A stretch of 64,000 nt of DNA. It comes from Mycobacterium europaeum. GTDB lineage: Bacteria; Actinomycetota; Actinomycetes; Mycobacteriales; Mycobacteriaceae. This document shows, one piece after another, positions 41,701-50,574 of this stretch; position 1 is the stretch's first letter, and every line of letters starts with the position of its first letter. Made by a program: the position numbers and the translations under genes. The stretch covers positions 79,137 through 143,136 of the forward strand of contig NZ_LQOU01000035.1 of assembly GCF_002102155.1 (NCBI RefSeq), read 5' to 3'. The notes under the pieces are model-generated. The model was not told where the DNA came from. It did no database searches and worked only from the letters and a program-made list of their open reading frames with translations.

Positions 41701-42222
41701 CTAAGACTGTTGGGATTCCGGCGATTCTGCCAGTACCCGATACACGGTGGCGCGACTGACGCCCAGTGTCGACGCGATGATGCCCGCCGACTCGCCGCTC
41801 GCGTGCATTCGTTGCGCCAGAGCAATCTTCGACTGATCCAATGCCTTTGGACGTCCAATGGACTGCCCGCGCGCCCGACGCGCCTCCCGCGAAGCTGCCC
41901 GCCGTTCCCGGCCCAATTCCAATTCCAGTTCCGCGAGGCTAGCCAGAACACCTGCCACCATCCGGCCCGCCGCGTTCGAGGTGTCGATCCCTTCCCGCAA
42001 AGACCGCAGCACGATGCCGCGCTCGCCCAGTTCCCGAATGGTCGTCATAACCTCTGCGGCATTGCGGCCCAAGCGGTCGATGCCGACGACGACGATGGCG
42101 TCGCCTTCGCGGGCGTAGTCCAGCAGCGCCGCAAGGCCGGGGCGCTCTTCCCTCGTAGAGGTACCTGACAGCTTGTCGCTGTAGACGCGCCCTCCTGACG
42201 CTGCTATCCGATCGATGCGGAC
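41701..42222 (-). pseudogene. Serine recombinase (resolvase/invertase) lacking its N-terminus
   Basis: The frame encodes D-K-L-S-G-T-S, V-V-V-G-I-D-R-L-G-R-N-A-A-E-V and a C-terminal resolvase helix-turn-helix (G-I-I-A-S-T-L-G-V-S-R-A-T-V-Y-R). The first 40-50 residues with the catalytic Ser are missing. Homology stops at the same point where the oppositely oriented integrase begins, so the two genes were cut by one event. It cannot be an active recombinase as it stands. Confidence 0.85.
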
Positions 42223-42973
42223 TGCACACGGCGCGACAATGGCACGACAAGCCAAGACCATCCTCAGGGGCGCTCTGCAACTCGCGGTGATGGCCAGCGT
42301 GCTCAGCGCCAACCCGGTACGCGATGTCCAGCCAATCCGGTCGAAGGCGCAGCCGAAGGGAGCGACCGCCCTAACCGGCGACCAATTAAGGAGGCTGTTG
42401 AGCGAGCTACGAGCCTCCGAGTATTGCCGGGAACGTGACCTTGTCGACCCGATCACGGTGTTCATCACAACGGGCTTACGACCCAGCGAGTTGTTCGGGC
42501 TGCGGTGGGCTGATTTCGACCCCGAGGATGGGACGGTCACGGTCGCCGGAGTTGTGATCCGAGTACCGGGCGAGGGGATGCAATGGAAAGACGCGCCCAA
42601 GACAACCGCCGGTGCGCGGACCATCAAGCTGCCCGCGTTCGCCATCGACACGCTGACCGCCCGTCGATCGCGACCGTACCTGGGCGAGCAGACGATGATC
42701 TTCCCGTCGACCGCCGGGACCTGGCGCGACCCGAACAACTTCCGCAAGCAATGGCGTCAGGTCCGAGATGATCTCGGCGTCCCAGACGCCAAGCCGTACA
42801 GCTTCCGCAAGGCGGTAGCGACCCTGATCGACGACGAAGGACTCTCGCCTCGGATTGGAGCCGACCAGCTTGGCCATGCCAAGGTGTCGATGACCCAGGA
42901 CCGGTATATGAGCCGTGGCCGGATGCACACCGAGGTCGCAGAGCTGCTCGACCGCACCATAAGCGATGAATAA
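42215..42973 (+). pseudogene. Tyrosine integrase lacking its N-terminal domain
   Basis: About 250 residues of a phage-type integrase remain: box I Arg (T-T-G-L-R-P-S-E, near residue 89), Y-S-F-R in place of H-x-x-R (Arg198), L-G-H (221) and the nucleophile Tyr231. The arm-binding and most of the core-binding domain are absent. It ends 43 bp from the tRNA that forms the island's right border, the classical place for the integrase that used this site. The catalytic domain may fold, but integration would need the lost N-terminus. Confidence 0.85.
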
Positions 42974-43016
42974 ACGATGGACCTTGGCGAGACTGGCCGA
43001 AAAATAGCCTCTGACG

Positions 43017-43090
43017 TGGGGCGGGCGGGGCTCGAACCCGCGACCAACGGATTATGAGTCCGCGGCTCTAACCAACTGAGCTACCGCCCC
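43017..43090 (-). tRNA. tRNA with CAT anticodon (tRNA-Met or lysidine-type tRNA-Ile)
   Basis: The minus strand folds into a complete cloverleaf: acceptor GGGGCGG/CCGCCCC, D-stem GCTC/GAGC, anticodon stem GCGGA/TCCGT around CTCATAA, T-stem GCGGG/CCCGC with the TTCGAGC loop, and discriminator A. CCA is not encoded. CAT suggests elongator Met, though tRNA-Ile2 cannot be excluded by eye. Its 3' half is the target and right border of the island. Confidence 0.93.
43018..43056 (-). repeat. Right attachment repeat inside the tRNA gene
   Basis: It is identical to 23085-23123 and covers the tRNA from anticodon to acceptor end. The tRNA stays intact at this side, as expected if the element carries a copy of the 3' half. 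Confidence 0.85.
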
Positions 43091-43326
43091 TTTTACCAAC
43101 CAGCTGCGGATGCGCTCTCCACCGTAACGGAACCCGCGGATGCGTACCGCAGCGCTTCCGATGGCCACACCGAGCGGGCGCCAGTCGCGGGTCCCACACG
43201 GCTCTGCACAACTGTGACATTAGTGCCCGCACTGTTCACGAGCGATGCGGTGGCGCGCGGGCTAAGTTGTCGACGGGTAACGAGGACGAGCAACTCCCAA
43301 CCACCTTGCTGCTGATAGGAGTCGTT

Positions 43327-44580
43327 GTGAGCTGGCAGCAAATCCAACCGTTCCTCGTGGCGCTGGCCATCGGCTTGCTGCTCGGGTTGGAGCGCGAACG
43401 CGGTCACAGCCGCAAGCTCCCCGCCGGGTCGCGTTCGTTCGCGCTCCTGTCACTGGTGGGGGCTATCGCCGCGAGCTTCAATCAGTGGACCGTGCTGGGC
43501 GGTCTCGTCGGGATCGGGGCGCTACTGGGCCTGGCCTACTTTCGCACCAGCACCAAAGACCCGGGAACCACGACACTGTTCGCTGCGGTCGTCGCCTACC
43601 TGCTCGGTGCGGTCGCTTACACCCGCCCGACGGTTGCCGTGGCCCTCGCCGTGGTGGTGGCCGGACTGCTGGTGTCGAAGAGCCGCCTCCATCGCTTCGC
43701 CCGCGAAATCGTCAGCGATGTCGAACTAGAGGACGCCATCAAGTTCTTCGTCGTGGCATTCGTGATTCTGCCGCTGCTGCCCAACCGCCCGCTCGGACCC
43801 TTCGGCGTGCTGAATCCGGAGAAGGTGTGGCTGCTGGTGGTGCTGCTCACCGGTATCGGCTGGGTCGGCTATATCGGCGTTCGAGCGCTCGGGCCCGAAC
43901 GCGGCCTGCTCGTCACCGGTTTGGCCGGCGGGTTCGTCTCGGCCACCGCGACAACCGCGTCGATGGGCCGGCTCGGCCGGACCGCCCCGTGCTTGCGTGC
44001 GCCGTTGGCCAGCGCCCTGTTGGCCAGTCTCGCCACCTTCGTGCAACTGCTCGTCGTGATCGGGCTCGTCGACGTCGAGGTGCTGCGCCGCCTGTGGCCT
44101 CCGGTGGTCGCCTCGGCGCTCGTCCTCATCGGTGTCGCCGCGTTCGTCTACCGGGGCGGCACCCGGGTCCAGCAGCCGAACGCCGCGCAGGACGACCCCG
44201 CAGAAACCAGGGAAACCCGGCCGTTCACCCTGCGGCCCGCCCTCGTCCTGGCCGCGGTGCTGACCTTCGCGCTGCTCGTCGGCCGGTGGGGCGCCGAGGC
44301 GCTCGGCCCGCAGGGGCTGGTGCTGGCCACCTTCGCCGCGGGTCTCGCCGACGCTCACGCCGGCGCGGTCGCCGCCGCCAGCCTGGCGGCCAAGGGTGAC
44401 GTCACCGTCGACACGGCTCTGGTCGCCATCGCCGCCGCACTCGGCTCCAACCTGCTCGTCAAGATGGTGCTGGCCTTCACCGCGGGCGGGCGCCGCTTCG
44501 GGCTTGGGTTCCTCGCCGCCACGGCCGCGGCGGCCCTGGTGTTCGGTGTCGCGCTGACCGTGACCGTGACCGCGGTATGA
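43327..44580 (+). CDS. MgtC/SapB and DUF4010 membrane protein
   Basis: The 417-residue polytopic protein begins with the MgtC signature A-I-G-L-L-L-G-L-E-R-E-R in its first helices and continues with the six or more helices of DUF4010. AGGAG (43317-43321) sits five bases before GTG 43327, which fixes the start. MgtC proteins modulate ATP synthase or Mg2+ handling under stress; the fused DUF4010 form has no assigned function. It starts 236 bp beyond the tRNA, outside the island. Confidence 0.88.
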   Translation: MSWQQIQPFLVALAIGLLLGLERERGHSRKLPAGSRSFALLSLVGAIAASFNQWTVLGGLVGIGALLGLAYFRTSTKDPGTTTLFAAVVAYLLGAVAYTRPTVAVALAVVVAGLLVSKSRLHRFAREIVSDVELEDAIKFFVVAFVILPLLPNRPLGPFGVLNPEKVWLLVVLLTGIGWVGYIGVRALGPERGLLVTGLAGGFVSATATTASMGRLGRTAPCLRAPLASALLASLATFVQLLVVIGLVDVEVLRRLWPPVVASALVLIGVAAFVYRGGTRVQQPNAAQDDPAETRETRPFTLRPALVLAAVLTFALLVGRWGAEALGPQGLVLATFAAGLADAHAGAVAAASLAAKGDVTVDTALVAIAAALGSNLLVKMVLAFTAGGRRFGLGFLAATAAAALVFGVALTVTVTAV

Positions 44581-44614
44581 GCCCGACCGGCTACCCCCTA
44601 GGCGGAGCCGAGCC

Positions 44615-45064
44615 CTACATGGGTGCGGGCTGCCCGGGAACCTGCCCCGCGGCCTGATCCTTGAGCCGGGGGATCAAGTCCGGCGCGTAGACGTAGATCG
44701 CCGACTCGACCTCCCACTCGGCCTGGGCCTGGTTCATCGGCGTGGTCCTGGTGATCATGTTCACCAGCTCCTGCGCCTCGCCAAACGGGTTCGGGTTCGC
44801 CCGAACCTGACCGGCGAACCACCGCCCCTCAGCGGCCTCGCTGCAATCGCTGGAATCGGCGTTGTGGACCAACTTGTTCTGTGCCAGCAGCTTGATGTAC
44901 TGGTCGTCGGCCGGGCTCAGGTCGCACGACGCCGATGCGTGCGGCGCCGACAGCACGGCACCACCGAACATCGCGGCCCCCAGCACCACACCGGCCGCAC
45001 CGACAGCCAGCACTTGCGCGCGCGATCGTGAAATCGCCATTCTCCCCAGACCCCCCGGTGCCAT
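44615..45064 (-). CDS. DUF732 secreted protein, copy 1
   Basis: The 149-residue preprotein has a signal peptide ending in H-A-S-A-S, then the DUF732 core D-D-Q-Y-I-K-L-L-A-Q-N-K, with two Cys (S-C-D-L-S and S-D-C-S-E-A) probably paired. The ATG at 45064 or the one at 45040 may be used. It is a close tandem paralogue of the next gene (most core positions identical). DUF732 proteins are small exported helical proteins of mycobacteria without assigned function. Confidence 0.88.
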   Translation of the reverse strand: MAPGGLGRMAISRSRAQVLAVGAAGVVLGAAMFGGAVLSAPHASASCDLSPADDQYIKLLAQNKLVHNADSSDCSEAAEGRWFAGQVRANPNPFGEAQELVNMITRTTPMNQAQAEWEVESAIYVYAPDLIPRLKDQAAGQVPGQPAPM

Positions 45065-45114
45065 CGCCTTACTTATCGGCTAGCTGACGCCGCCAGCCGA
45101 AACGACCCGACTGC

Positions 45115-45537
45115 CTATTCGGCCGGCCAGTTGAAATGCGCGGCCTGATCCTTGATCTTGGGGATCACTTCCGGCGCATAGACGTAGATCGCCGACTCGA
45201 CCTCCCACTCGGCCTGGGACTGGTTCATCGACGTGGTGTTGGTGATCATGTTGACCAGCTCTTGGGCTTCCCCAAAGGGATTGGGGTGATTCCGTACCTG
45301 GTCGGCGAACCAACGCCCCTCGGCGGCCTCGGTGCAATCGCTGGTATCGGCGTTGTGCACCATCTTGTTCTGCGCCAGCAGGTTGATGTACTGGTCGTCT
45401 TTCGGGCTCAGAGTGCAATTCGCCGAAGCCTGCGGTGCCGACAGCACGGCGCCGCCGAGCATCGAGGCCCCCAGCGCGATACCGGCAGCCCAGACCGACG
45501 ACACTCGCGTGCGCGAGCGCGAACGGGTGGTTGTCAT
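45115..45537 (-). CDS. DUF732 secreted protein, copy 2
   Basis: The 140-residue preprotein begins at the ATG at 45537 behind GGGAGG. Its signal peptide ends in Q-A-S-A-N; the mature domain keeps both Cys and the D-D-Q-Y-I-N-L-L-A-Q-N-K core, and the E-W-E-V-E-S-A-I-Y-V-Y-A-P segment is identical in both copies. The C-terminal tails differ. The 50-bp gap between the copies suggests an operon made by tandem duplication. Confidence 0.88.
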   Translation of the reverse strand: MTTTRSRSRTRVSSVWAAGIALGASMLGGAVLSAPQASANCTLSPKDDQYINLLAQNKMVHNADTSDCTEAAEGRWFADQVRNHPNPFGEAQELVNMITNTTSMNQSQAEWEVESAIYVYAPEVIPKIKDQAAHFNWPAE

Positions 45538-45822
45538 CTCCGGACCTCCCTCTGCGCGGGAGCGCATTGCTCTCCGACGCAAGCCAAGCTTTGGTGTGGC
45601 GACAATTAGCCGAGACTGCGATTACGGCCGCGGCCAACAGTCGCGGTCGACTGTCTCACTCAGGCAGCGCTGCCAGCTGAGATCACCGTCACGCATCGGT
45701 TTCGGTGCCGAGAGATAAATTTAGCCAGTACCAGCGGCCGGAGGGACGAACTTCTGTTTGCGCGATCGTGTACGGATGGTTAACACTTCGTGCTTCGGGC
45801 CGGCTGAACGACCACGCGACCG

Positions 45823-46689
45823 TCAGCCGAATACGGTCTGACCATCCGCACCGAGCAGATATCGCTCCGTGCCCTGCTCGACCCGGGGCGCGTCGGCGCC
45901 CAATGCGACGGCGACTTTGTTGCTCGCATTCCGCATGATGTCGAAGGTGAGCTCCACGGCCTCGGCGTCGGAGAACCGGGAGCGCACCTCGGCGGCATCG
46001 TCGGCGGCGAGGTGCGCAGGGGTCCAAATTATCCCATCGACGTAGCGCAGCGCTGTTTTCACGCGGTCGTCGAGCAAACGCGACGACTCGAAGCGCTCGA
46101 TCTCGTCGTATAGCGCCTCGGAGCCGCCGGCATCCAGCGCGGTGCTCTCCCGCAGCGACTTGCACAGCCGGCAGTTGTGCTGAGCCGCTCCGCGCAGCCG
46201 GACCAGCTCGGAGGTGATCGGGTCGAGCGCGCGCATCCGGGCCACCGCGGGCAGGAAGTCGTTGAAGACCGGGCCCGACGGCTCGGTGGCGTGATCCCAC
46301 GCGACGGTGCCGTCGACCCAGCCCAAGTACTCCGTGCCGACCCCGAGCGCTTCCAGGCCGGCCCGCACCCGTGGGACGAAATCGGCGATGTACATCTGGA
46401 CCACCACGCCAAAGGCGCTGTCGCCCAGGTGCTTGATCAGCCGGGACCGCTGCTCGCCGGTGATCGCGGAGACGTCGGCGCTGAACTGTTCGGCGAACTC
46501 GACGGCGACGACTTCGGCCTCCGACTCGGGCGCACCGGCCTCGACGGGACTGGGCAGCGGTGGCAACGACAGGGTCTGGGCGCACGTCCGCCGAACCAGC
46601 GCCGCGATGCGCGCGTCGGGCGGGGCCCCCGGAGCCAGGGCCACCAACCGCGTCAGCTGGTCCTGTCGAACCGAAACCGGAGCCGCCAT
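45823..46689 (-). CDS. Carboxymuconolactone decarboxylase/AhpD-family protein
   Basis: The 288-residue helical protein contains the AhpD-type C-R-L-C motif preceded by His-Asn (A-Q-H-N-C-R-L-C-K-S) in the central CMD domain and a second, CMD-like helical half at the N-terminus without the Cys pair. It could be a thiol-dependent peroxidase or a reductase partner. It lies upstream of the tandem DUF732 genes and downstream of the TldE-like gene on the same strand, with gaps that argue against one operon. Confidence 0.85.
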   Translation of the reverse strand: MAAPVSVRQDQLTRLVALAPGAPPDARIAALVRRTCAQTLSLPPLPSPVEAGAPESEAEVVAVEFAEQFSADVSAITGEQRSRLIKHLGDSAFGVVVQMYIADFVPRVRAGLEALGVGTEYLGWVDGTVAWDHATEPSGPVFNDFLPAVARMRALDPITSELVRLRGAAQHNCRLCKSLRESTALDAGGSEALYDEIERFESSRLLDDRVKTALRYVDGIIWTPAHLAADDAAEVRSRFSDAEAVELTFDIMRNASNKVAVALGADAPRVEQGTERYLLGADGQTVFG

Positions 46690-46729
46690 TCGTCACACGC
46701 TAGAGCGCGGCGGGCCCGGCGGCAATCGC

Positions 46730-48103
46730 CTATTGGGCCTGGCTGACCGACGACATGTAGAAGTCCGGTATCCGCAGCGACGGCATGGCCGCGCGGGTGG
46801 CCCAGTCGGCCCATTCCCGGGGCAGCGTCTTCTCGCTCGCCCCGGCCTCGGTGGCCCTCCGCAGCAGGTCCAGCGGGCTCTCGTTGAAGCGGAAGTTGTT
46901 GACCGCGGCCGTGACCTCGCCGTCCTCGATGAGGTAGACGCCGTCGCGGGTCAGCCCGGTGAGCAGCAGCGTGGTCGGGTCGACCTCGCGGATGTACCAC
47001 AGCGTGGTCAGCAGCAGGCCGCGTTCGGTGGCTGCGATCATGTCCGCAAGCTCGGCCGACCCTCCGGTCATCACCAGATTGTCGGCGGCGACGGCGACCT
47101 CCGCATCGAATTTGGCGGCCGTCGCTCGCGGGTAGGCCAGCGCGTTGATCACCCCGTTGCGGATCCAGTCCACCTGGCCGATCTCCATGCCGTTGTCGAA
47201 CACCGACATCGTCTCCGACGAGCTGCTCACCGCGACGAACGGCGTGCACGTCAGGCCCGGGGCCATCGGGTCGGAGAACAGCGTCAGCGGCAACTCGGTG
47301 AGCCGCTCCCCCACGCGCGTCCCGCCGCCGGGGGCCGAGAAGGCGGTGCGGCCCTCCCGCGCCCCTCGGCCGGCCATCGACCAGGCCAGGTAAAGCATCA
47401 TGTCGGCGACCGTGGAGGGCGGCATGATCGTCTCGTAGCGTCCCGCGGGCAGCTCGACGCGGCGCTCGGCCCACCCGAGACGCATCGCCAGCTCCTCGAG
47501 CAACGAATCCATGGGCACGTCGACGAAGTCGGGCGTGCCGATTCCGGCCCACGCGCTCGCGTCGCCGCGCTTGCCGTTGATCTCCACCGCCCCGGCCGGC
47601 TGGGTGTAGCGTCGGCGCACTCCCGTCGACGACGCCAGGAACGTCGTCGAAACGCTGTGGTGCGCAAAGCCGTACAGGCGATCGGTGCCGCGGAAGCCGC
47701 GGCTCAAGGAGTCGGCGACGTCGGCGAAGACCAACGGCCCGGTGCCGGGCACCGGCGCACCCCAGTCGACGGGCACCCCGGTGTCGGCCAGCAGCGGTGC
47801 GGCGTCGCCGGCTTCGGGCGCCGTGCGGGCCGCCTGCTGGGACGCCGCCACCAGCTCGGGGATCACGCGCGGATCCACCTCGGCCGAGACCATCGTTCCG
47901 ATGCGCGCGCCGGAACCGTCGCGAACGATGGAGATCACCGTGATGCTGCGGTTGACCGAGACCCCGTTGGTGGTCATCGAATTGCCGGCCCACCGCAGCG
48001 TCGCCTCGACCTTGTCGGTGACGAGCACCATGGTCTCGCTGGCGCCGCCGAGCTTGGCGGCCTCGTCCAGGACGAGGTTGACGACGTGCTGCGGGGTGAT
48101 CAT
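46730..48103 (-). CDS. TldE/PmbA-family protein
   Basis: The 457-residue protein has the TldD/PmbA fold but lacks the HExxxH zinc motif, as expected for the TldE subunit. Its ATG overlaps the stop of the TldD gene (ATGA). In characterised bacteria TldD and TldE form a heterodimer that threads and cuts unfolded peptides, for example leader peptides of RiPPs. No RiPP precursor is obvious in the window. This corresponds in my memory to Rv2314c. Confidence 0.9.
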   Translation of the reverse strand: MITPQHVVNLVLDEAAKLGGASETMVLVTDKVEATLRWAGNSMTTNGVSVNRSITVISIVRDGSGARIGTMVSAEVDPRVIPELVAASQQAARTAPEAGDAAPLLADTGVPVDWGAPVPGTGPLVFADVADSLSRGFRGTDRLYGFAHHSVSTTFLASSTGVRRRYTQPAGAVEINGKRGDASAWAGIGTPDFVDVPMDSLLEELAMRLGWAERRVELPAGRYETIMPPSTVADMMLYLAWSMAGRGAREGRTAFSAPGGGTRVGERLTELPLTLFSDPMAPGLTCTPFVAVSSSSETMSVFDNGMEIGQVDWIRNGVINALAYPRATAAKFDAEVAVAADNLVMTGGSAELADMIAATERGLLLTTLWYIREVDPTTLLLTGLTRDGVYLIEDGEVTAAVNNFRFNESPLDLLRRATEAGASEKTLPREWADWATRAAMPSLRIPDFYMSSVSQAQ

Positions 48104-49638
48104 CGGCCGCCCTCGGTGCGGGTGTTGAGCACGTTCACCCCGCGGAACAGCGCCGACGGACAGCCGTGGCTGACGGGCGCGACCTGACCGGGCTGGGCCT
48201 TGCCGCAGTTGAACGCGCCGCCCAGCCGCCACGTCGACGGGCCGCCCACCGCTTCCATCGAGTTCCAGAAATCGGTGGTGGTGGCCTGGTAGGCGACGTC
48301 CCGCAATTGGCCGTCCAGCCGGCCGTCGCGGATGCGGAAGAACCGCTGACCGGTGAACTGAAAGTTGTAGCGCTGCATGTCGATCGACCACGATTTGTCG
48401 CCGACGATGTAGATGCCGTCCTCGACGCGCCCGATCAGGTCGGCGGTGCTGACATCCTCACGGGCGGGCTGCAGCGACACGTTGGCCATCCGCTGAATCG
48501 GCACGTGATGCGGGGAGTCGGCGTACGAGCACCCGTTGGACCGCGGCTGGGACGGGCCCTGCCCGAGCCTCAGTGCGAACACGCGGTCGAGCTGGTAGCC
48601 GACGAAGATGCCGTCGCGCACCAGATCCCAGCACTGCGCCGCCACCCCCTCGTCGTCGTAGCCGACGGTGGCCAACCCGTGGTCGACGGTGCGGTCGGCG
48701 GTCACGTGCATCACCGGCGAGCCGTAGCGCATGGTGCCGAGTTTGTCCGGCGTGGCGAACGACGTTCCGGCGTAGGCGGCCTCGTAGCCGATGGCGCGGT
48801 CGTATTCGGTTGCGTGGCCGATGGATTCGTGAATGGTGAGCCACAGGTTGGTGGGGTCGATCACCAGGTCCGTGCGACCCGCGGTGACGCTGGGCGCCTT
48901 GACCTTTTCGGAAAGCAGCGACGGCAGCTGCGCCAGCTCGTCGGTCCAGTTCCACACGTCGTCGCCGGCCAGCACTTCCCAGCCGCGTCCCATCGGCGGC
49001 GCCAGCGTGCGCATCGAGTCGAAACTGCCCGCGGCGGGGTCGACGGTCACCGCCTCCAGCGACGGCTGCAATCGGACCCGCTGCTGGGTGATCGACGATC
49101 CGAAGGTGTCGGCGTAGAACGTCTGCTCCTTGACGGCGGTCAGGACGGCCGACACGTGGTCGACGCCGTCGGCGCTGAGCAGCCGTCCGGAGTACTCCTC
49201 GAGCACGCCGATCTTGTCGGTCGCCGGGACGCTGAACGGGTCGATGCGGTAATCAGAAACCCAGGTGGCGTCGGCGTACACCGGCTCGGGCGCCAACTCC
49301 ACGCGCTCACTGTTCAGGGTCGCCAGGGTGGTGGCCACCTGCACGGCGCGCCGCGCCGTCTCGGCGGCCACCGAGGGCGCCAGCTCCGCGTGGGAGGCGA
49401 ATCCCCACGTGCCATCGACGATCACCCGCACTGCCAGCCCGACCTCGCGATGGACCACCGCCGTCTCCAGCTCGCCGTCGCGCAGCTGGATGATCTCGGT
49501 CAGGACGCGGTGAACCCGCAGGTCGGCGTAGCTGGCGCCGGCCGCGGTGGCCGACGACAACGCGGCGTCGGCCAACTCGTGCCGCGGGAGGTTGAGGAAG
49601 TCGGCATCGATCCCCCGATTCGGTGTCACGGGTCCCAC
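48100..49638 (-). CDS. TldD-family zinc metalloprotease
   Basis: The 512-residue protein carries the zinc motif H-E-S-I-G-H-A-T-E in the second half, plus late Cys residues (F-N-C-G-K and H-G-C-P) that include the usual third zinc ligand. It is the catalytic partner of the overlapping TldE gene. Start is GTG at 49638 or GTG at 49629. It is divergent from uspA with only about 50 bp between them. Corresponds in my memory to Rv2315c. Confidence 0.92.
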   Translation of the reverse strand: MGPVTPNRGIDADFLNLPRHELADAALSSATAAGASYADLRVHRVLTEIIQLRDGELETAVVHREVGLAVRVIVDGTWGFASHAELAPSVAAETARRAVQVATTLATLNSERVELAPEPVYADATWVSDYRIDPFSVPATDKIGVLEEYSGRLLSADGVDHVSAVLTAVKEQTFYADTFGSSITQQRVRLQPSLEAVTVDPAAGSFDSMRTLAPPMGRGWEVLAGDDVWNWTDELAQLPSLLSEKVKAPSVTAGRTDLVIDPTNLWLTIHESIGHATEYDRAIGYEAAYAGTSFATPDKLGTMRYGSPVMHVTADRTVDHGLATVGYDDEGVAAQCWDLVRDGIFVGYQLDRVFALRLGQGPSQPRSNGCSYADSPHHVPIQRMANVSLQPAREDVSTADLIGRVEDGIYIVGDKSWSIDMQRYNFQFTGQRFFRIRDGRLDGQLRDVAYQATTTDFWNSMEAVGGPSTWRLGGAFNCGKAQPGQVAPVSHGCPSALFRGVNVLNTRTEGGR

Positions 49639-49676
49639 CGTAACGGCCGCTCACGCCAAACCCCGGCGCCGCCCGC

Positions 49677-49684
49677 TTTAATTA
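49677..49684 (+). promoter_or_regulatory. Probable -10 region of uspABC, leaderless
   Basis: TTTAATTA ends six bases before the ATG at 49690, and no Shine-Dalgarno sequence is present (the bases before the ATG are ACCTCC, the wrong polarity). Transcription most likely begins at or next to the start codon. Confidence 0.45.
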
Positions 49685-49689
49685 CCTCC

Positions 49690-50574
49690 ATGGCCAGCGG
49701 CGCCCTGAGGACACAGCCCCGCTCCACCGCGCTGGGCTACGCCCTGCTGGCGCCGAGCCTGTTCGGCGTCGTCGCCTTCTTGCTGCTGCCCATCCTGGTG
49801 GTGATCTGGCTGAGCCTGTACCGCTGGGACCTGCTGGGTCCGCTGCGCTATGTGGGCCTGGCCAACTGGCGGTCGGTGCTGGCGGATCACGGCTTCGCCA
49901 ACTCGTTGATCGTGACGGCGCTGTTCGTGGCGATCGTGGTTCCGGCGCAGACGGTGCTGGGGCTGCTCGCCGCGTCCATGCTGGCCCGCCGGCTGCCCGG
50001 GACCGGCCTGTTCCGCACCCTGTATGTGCTGCCGTGGGTCTGCGCGCCGCTGGCCATCGCGGTGCTGTGGCGCTGGATTCTGGCCCCGACGGACGGTGCG
50101 GTGAGCACCCTGTTGGGGCACAGCATCGAATGGCTGTCGGACCCCACCTTCGCGTTGCCGCTCGTCTCGGCGGTGGTCGTGTGGACCAACGTCGGGTACG
50201 TGTCGCTGTCGTTTCTGGCGGGCTTGCTGGCGATCCCCGAGGACGTCCAGGCCGCCGCCCGCACCGATGGGGCCAACGCCTGGCAGCGGTTCTGGCGCAT
50301 CACCCTGCCGATGCTGCGGCCGACGACATTCTTCGTCGTGGTCACCGGGATCGTCAGCACCGCACAGGTTTTCGACATGGTCTACGCATTGACCGGCGGC
50401 GGGCCCGGCGGCAGCACCGACCTGGTGGCCCACCGCATCTACGCGGAGGCCTTCGGCTCGGCGGCCATCGGGCGCGCGTCGGTGATGGCGGTGGTGTTGT
50501 TCGTGATCCTCATCGGCGTCACCGCGGTCCAGCACCTCTACTTCCGCCGGCGGATCAGCTATGACCTCACCTAG
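49690..50574 (+). CDS. uspA: Amino-sugar ABC transporter permease UspA
   Basis: The 294-residue protein has six membrane helices and the permease E-A-A loop variant A-A-R-T-D-G-A-N-A-W-Q-R-F-W-R-I-T-L-P that contacts the ATPase. It belongs to the MalF-like sugar permeases. With UspB and UspC it forms an importer that in M. tuberculosis handles amino sugars such as chitobiose; no ATPase gene is here, so a shared one must be used. The 3' end overlaps uspB by 14 bp. Confidence 0.92.
   Translation: MASGALRTQPRSTALGYALLAPSLFGVVAFLLLPILVVIWLSLYRWDLLGPLRYVGLANWRSVLADHGFANSLIVTALFVAIVVPAQTVLGLLAASMLARRLPGTGLFRTLYVLPWVCAPLAIAVLWRWILAPTDGAVSTLLGHSIEWLSDPTFALPLVSAVVVWTNVGYVSLSFLAGLLAIPEDVQAAARTDGANAWQRFWRITLPMLRPTTFFVVVTGIVSTAQVFDMVYALTGGGPGGSTDLVAHRIYAEAFGSAAIGRASVMAVVLFVILIGVTAVQHLYFRRRISYDLT

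Larger units (their letters stand above)
23085..43056. mobile_element. Genomic island of about 20 kb inserted in a tRNA gene
   Basis: Exact 39-bp direct repeats bound the region; the right one is the 3' half of the intact tRNA at 43017-43090. A tyrosine integrase fragment abuts the tRNA, the usual placement of an integrase at its attachment site. Inside are two TetR genes, three complete or partial P450 genes, CoA-transferases, dehydrogenases, methyltransferases and several decayed genes; base composition is visibly lower in G+C around 25.1-26.2, 32-34 and 40-41.5 kb. Both recombinases are truncated, so the island is probably no longer self-mobile. Confidence 0.8.

Noticed and set aside
23085..43090. 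Complete prophage or conjugative element
   Set aside because: No capsid, portal, terminase, relaxase or type IV secretion genes are seen; only truncated recombinases remain.
45663..45674. Palindrome GGCAGCGCTGCC as operator or terminator
   Set aside because: Such 12-bp GC palindromes are common in this base composition and no gene lies at a fitting distance.
48166..49689. Long upstream extension of the uspA frame
   Set aside because: It runs antisense through the TldD gene and has no protein character; the permease starts at 49690.
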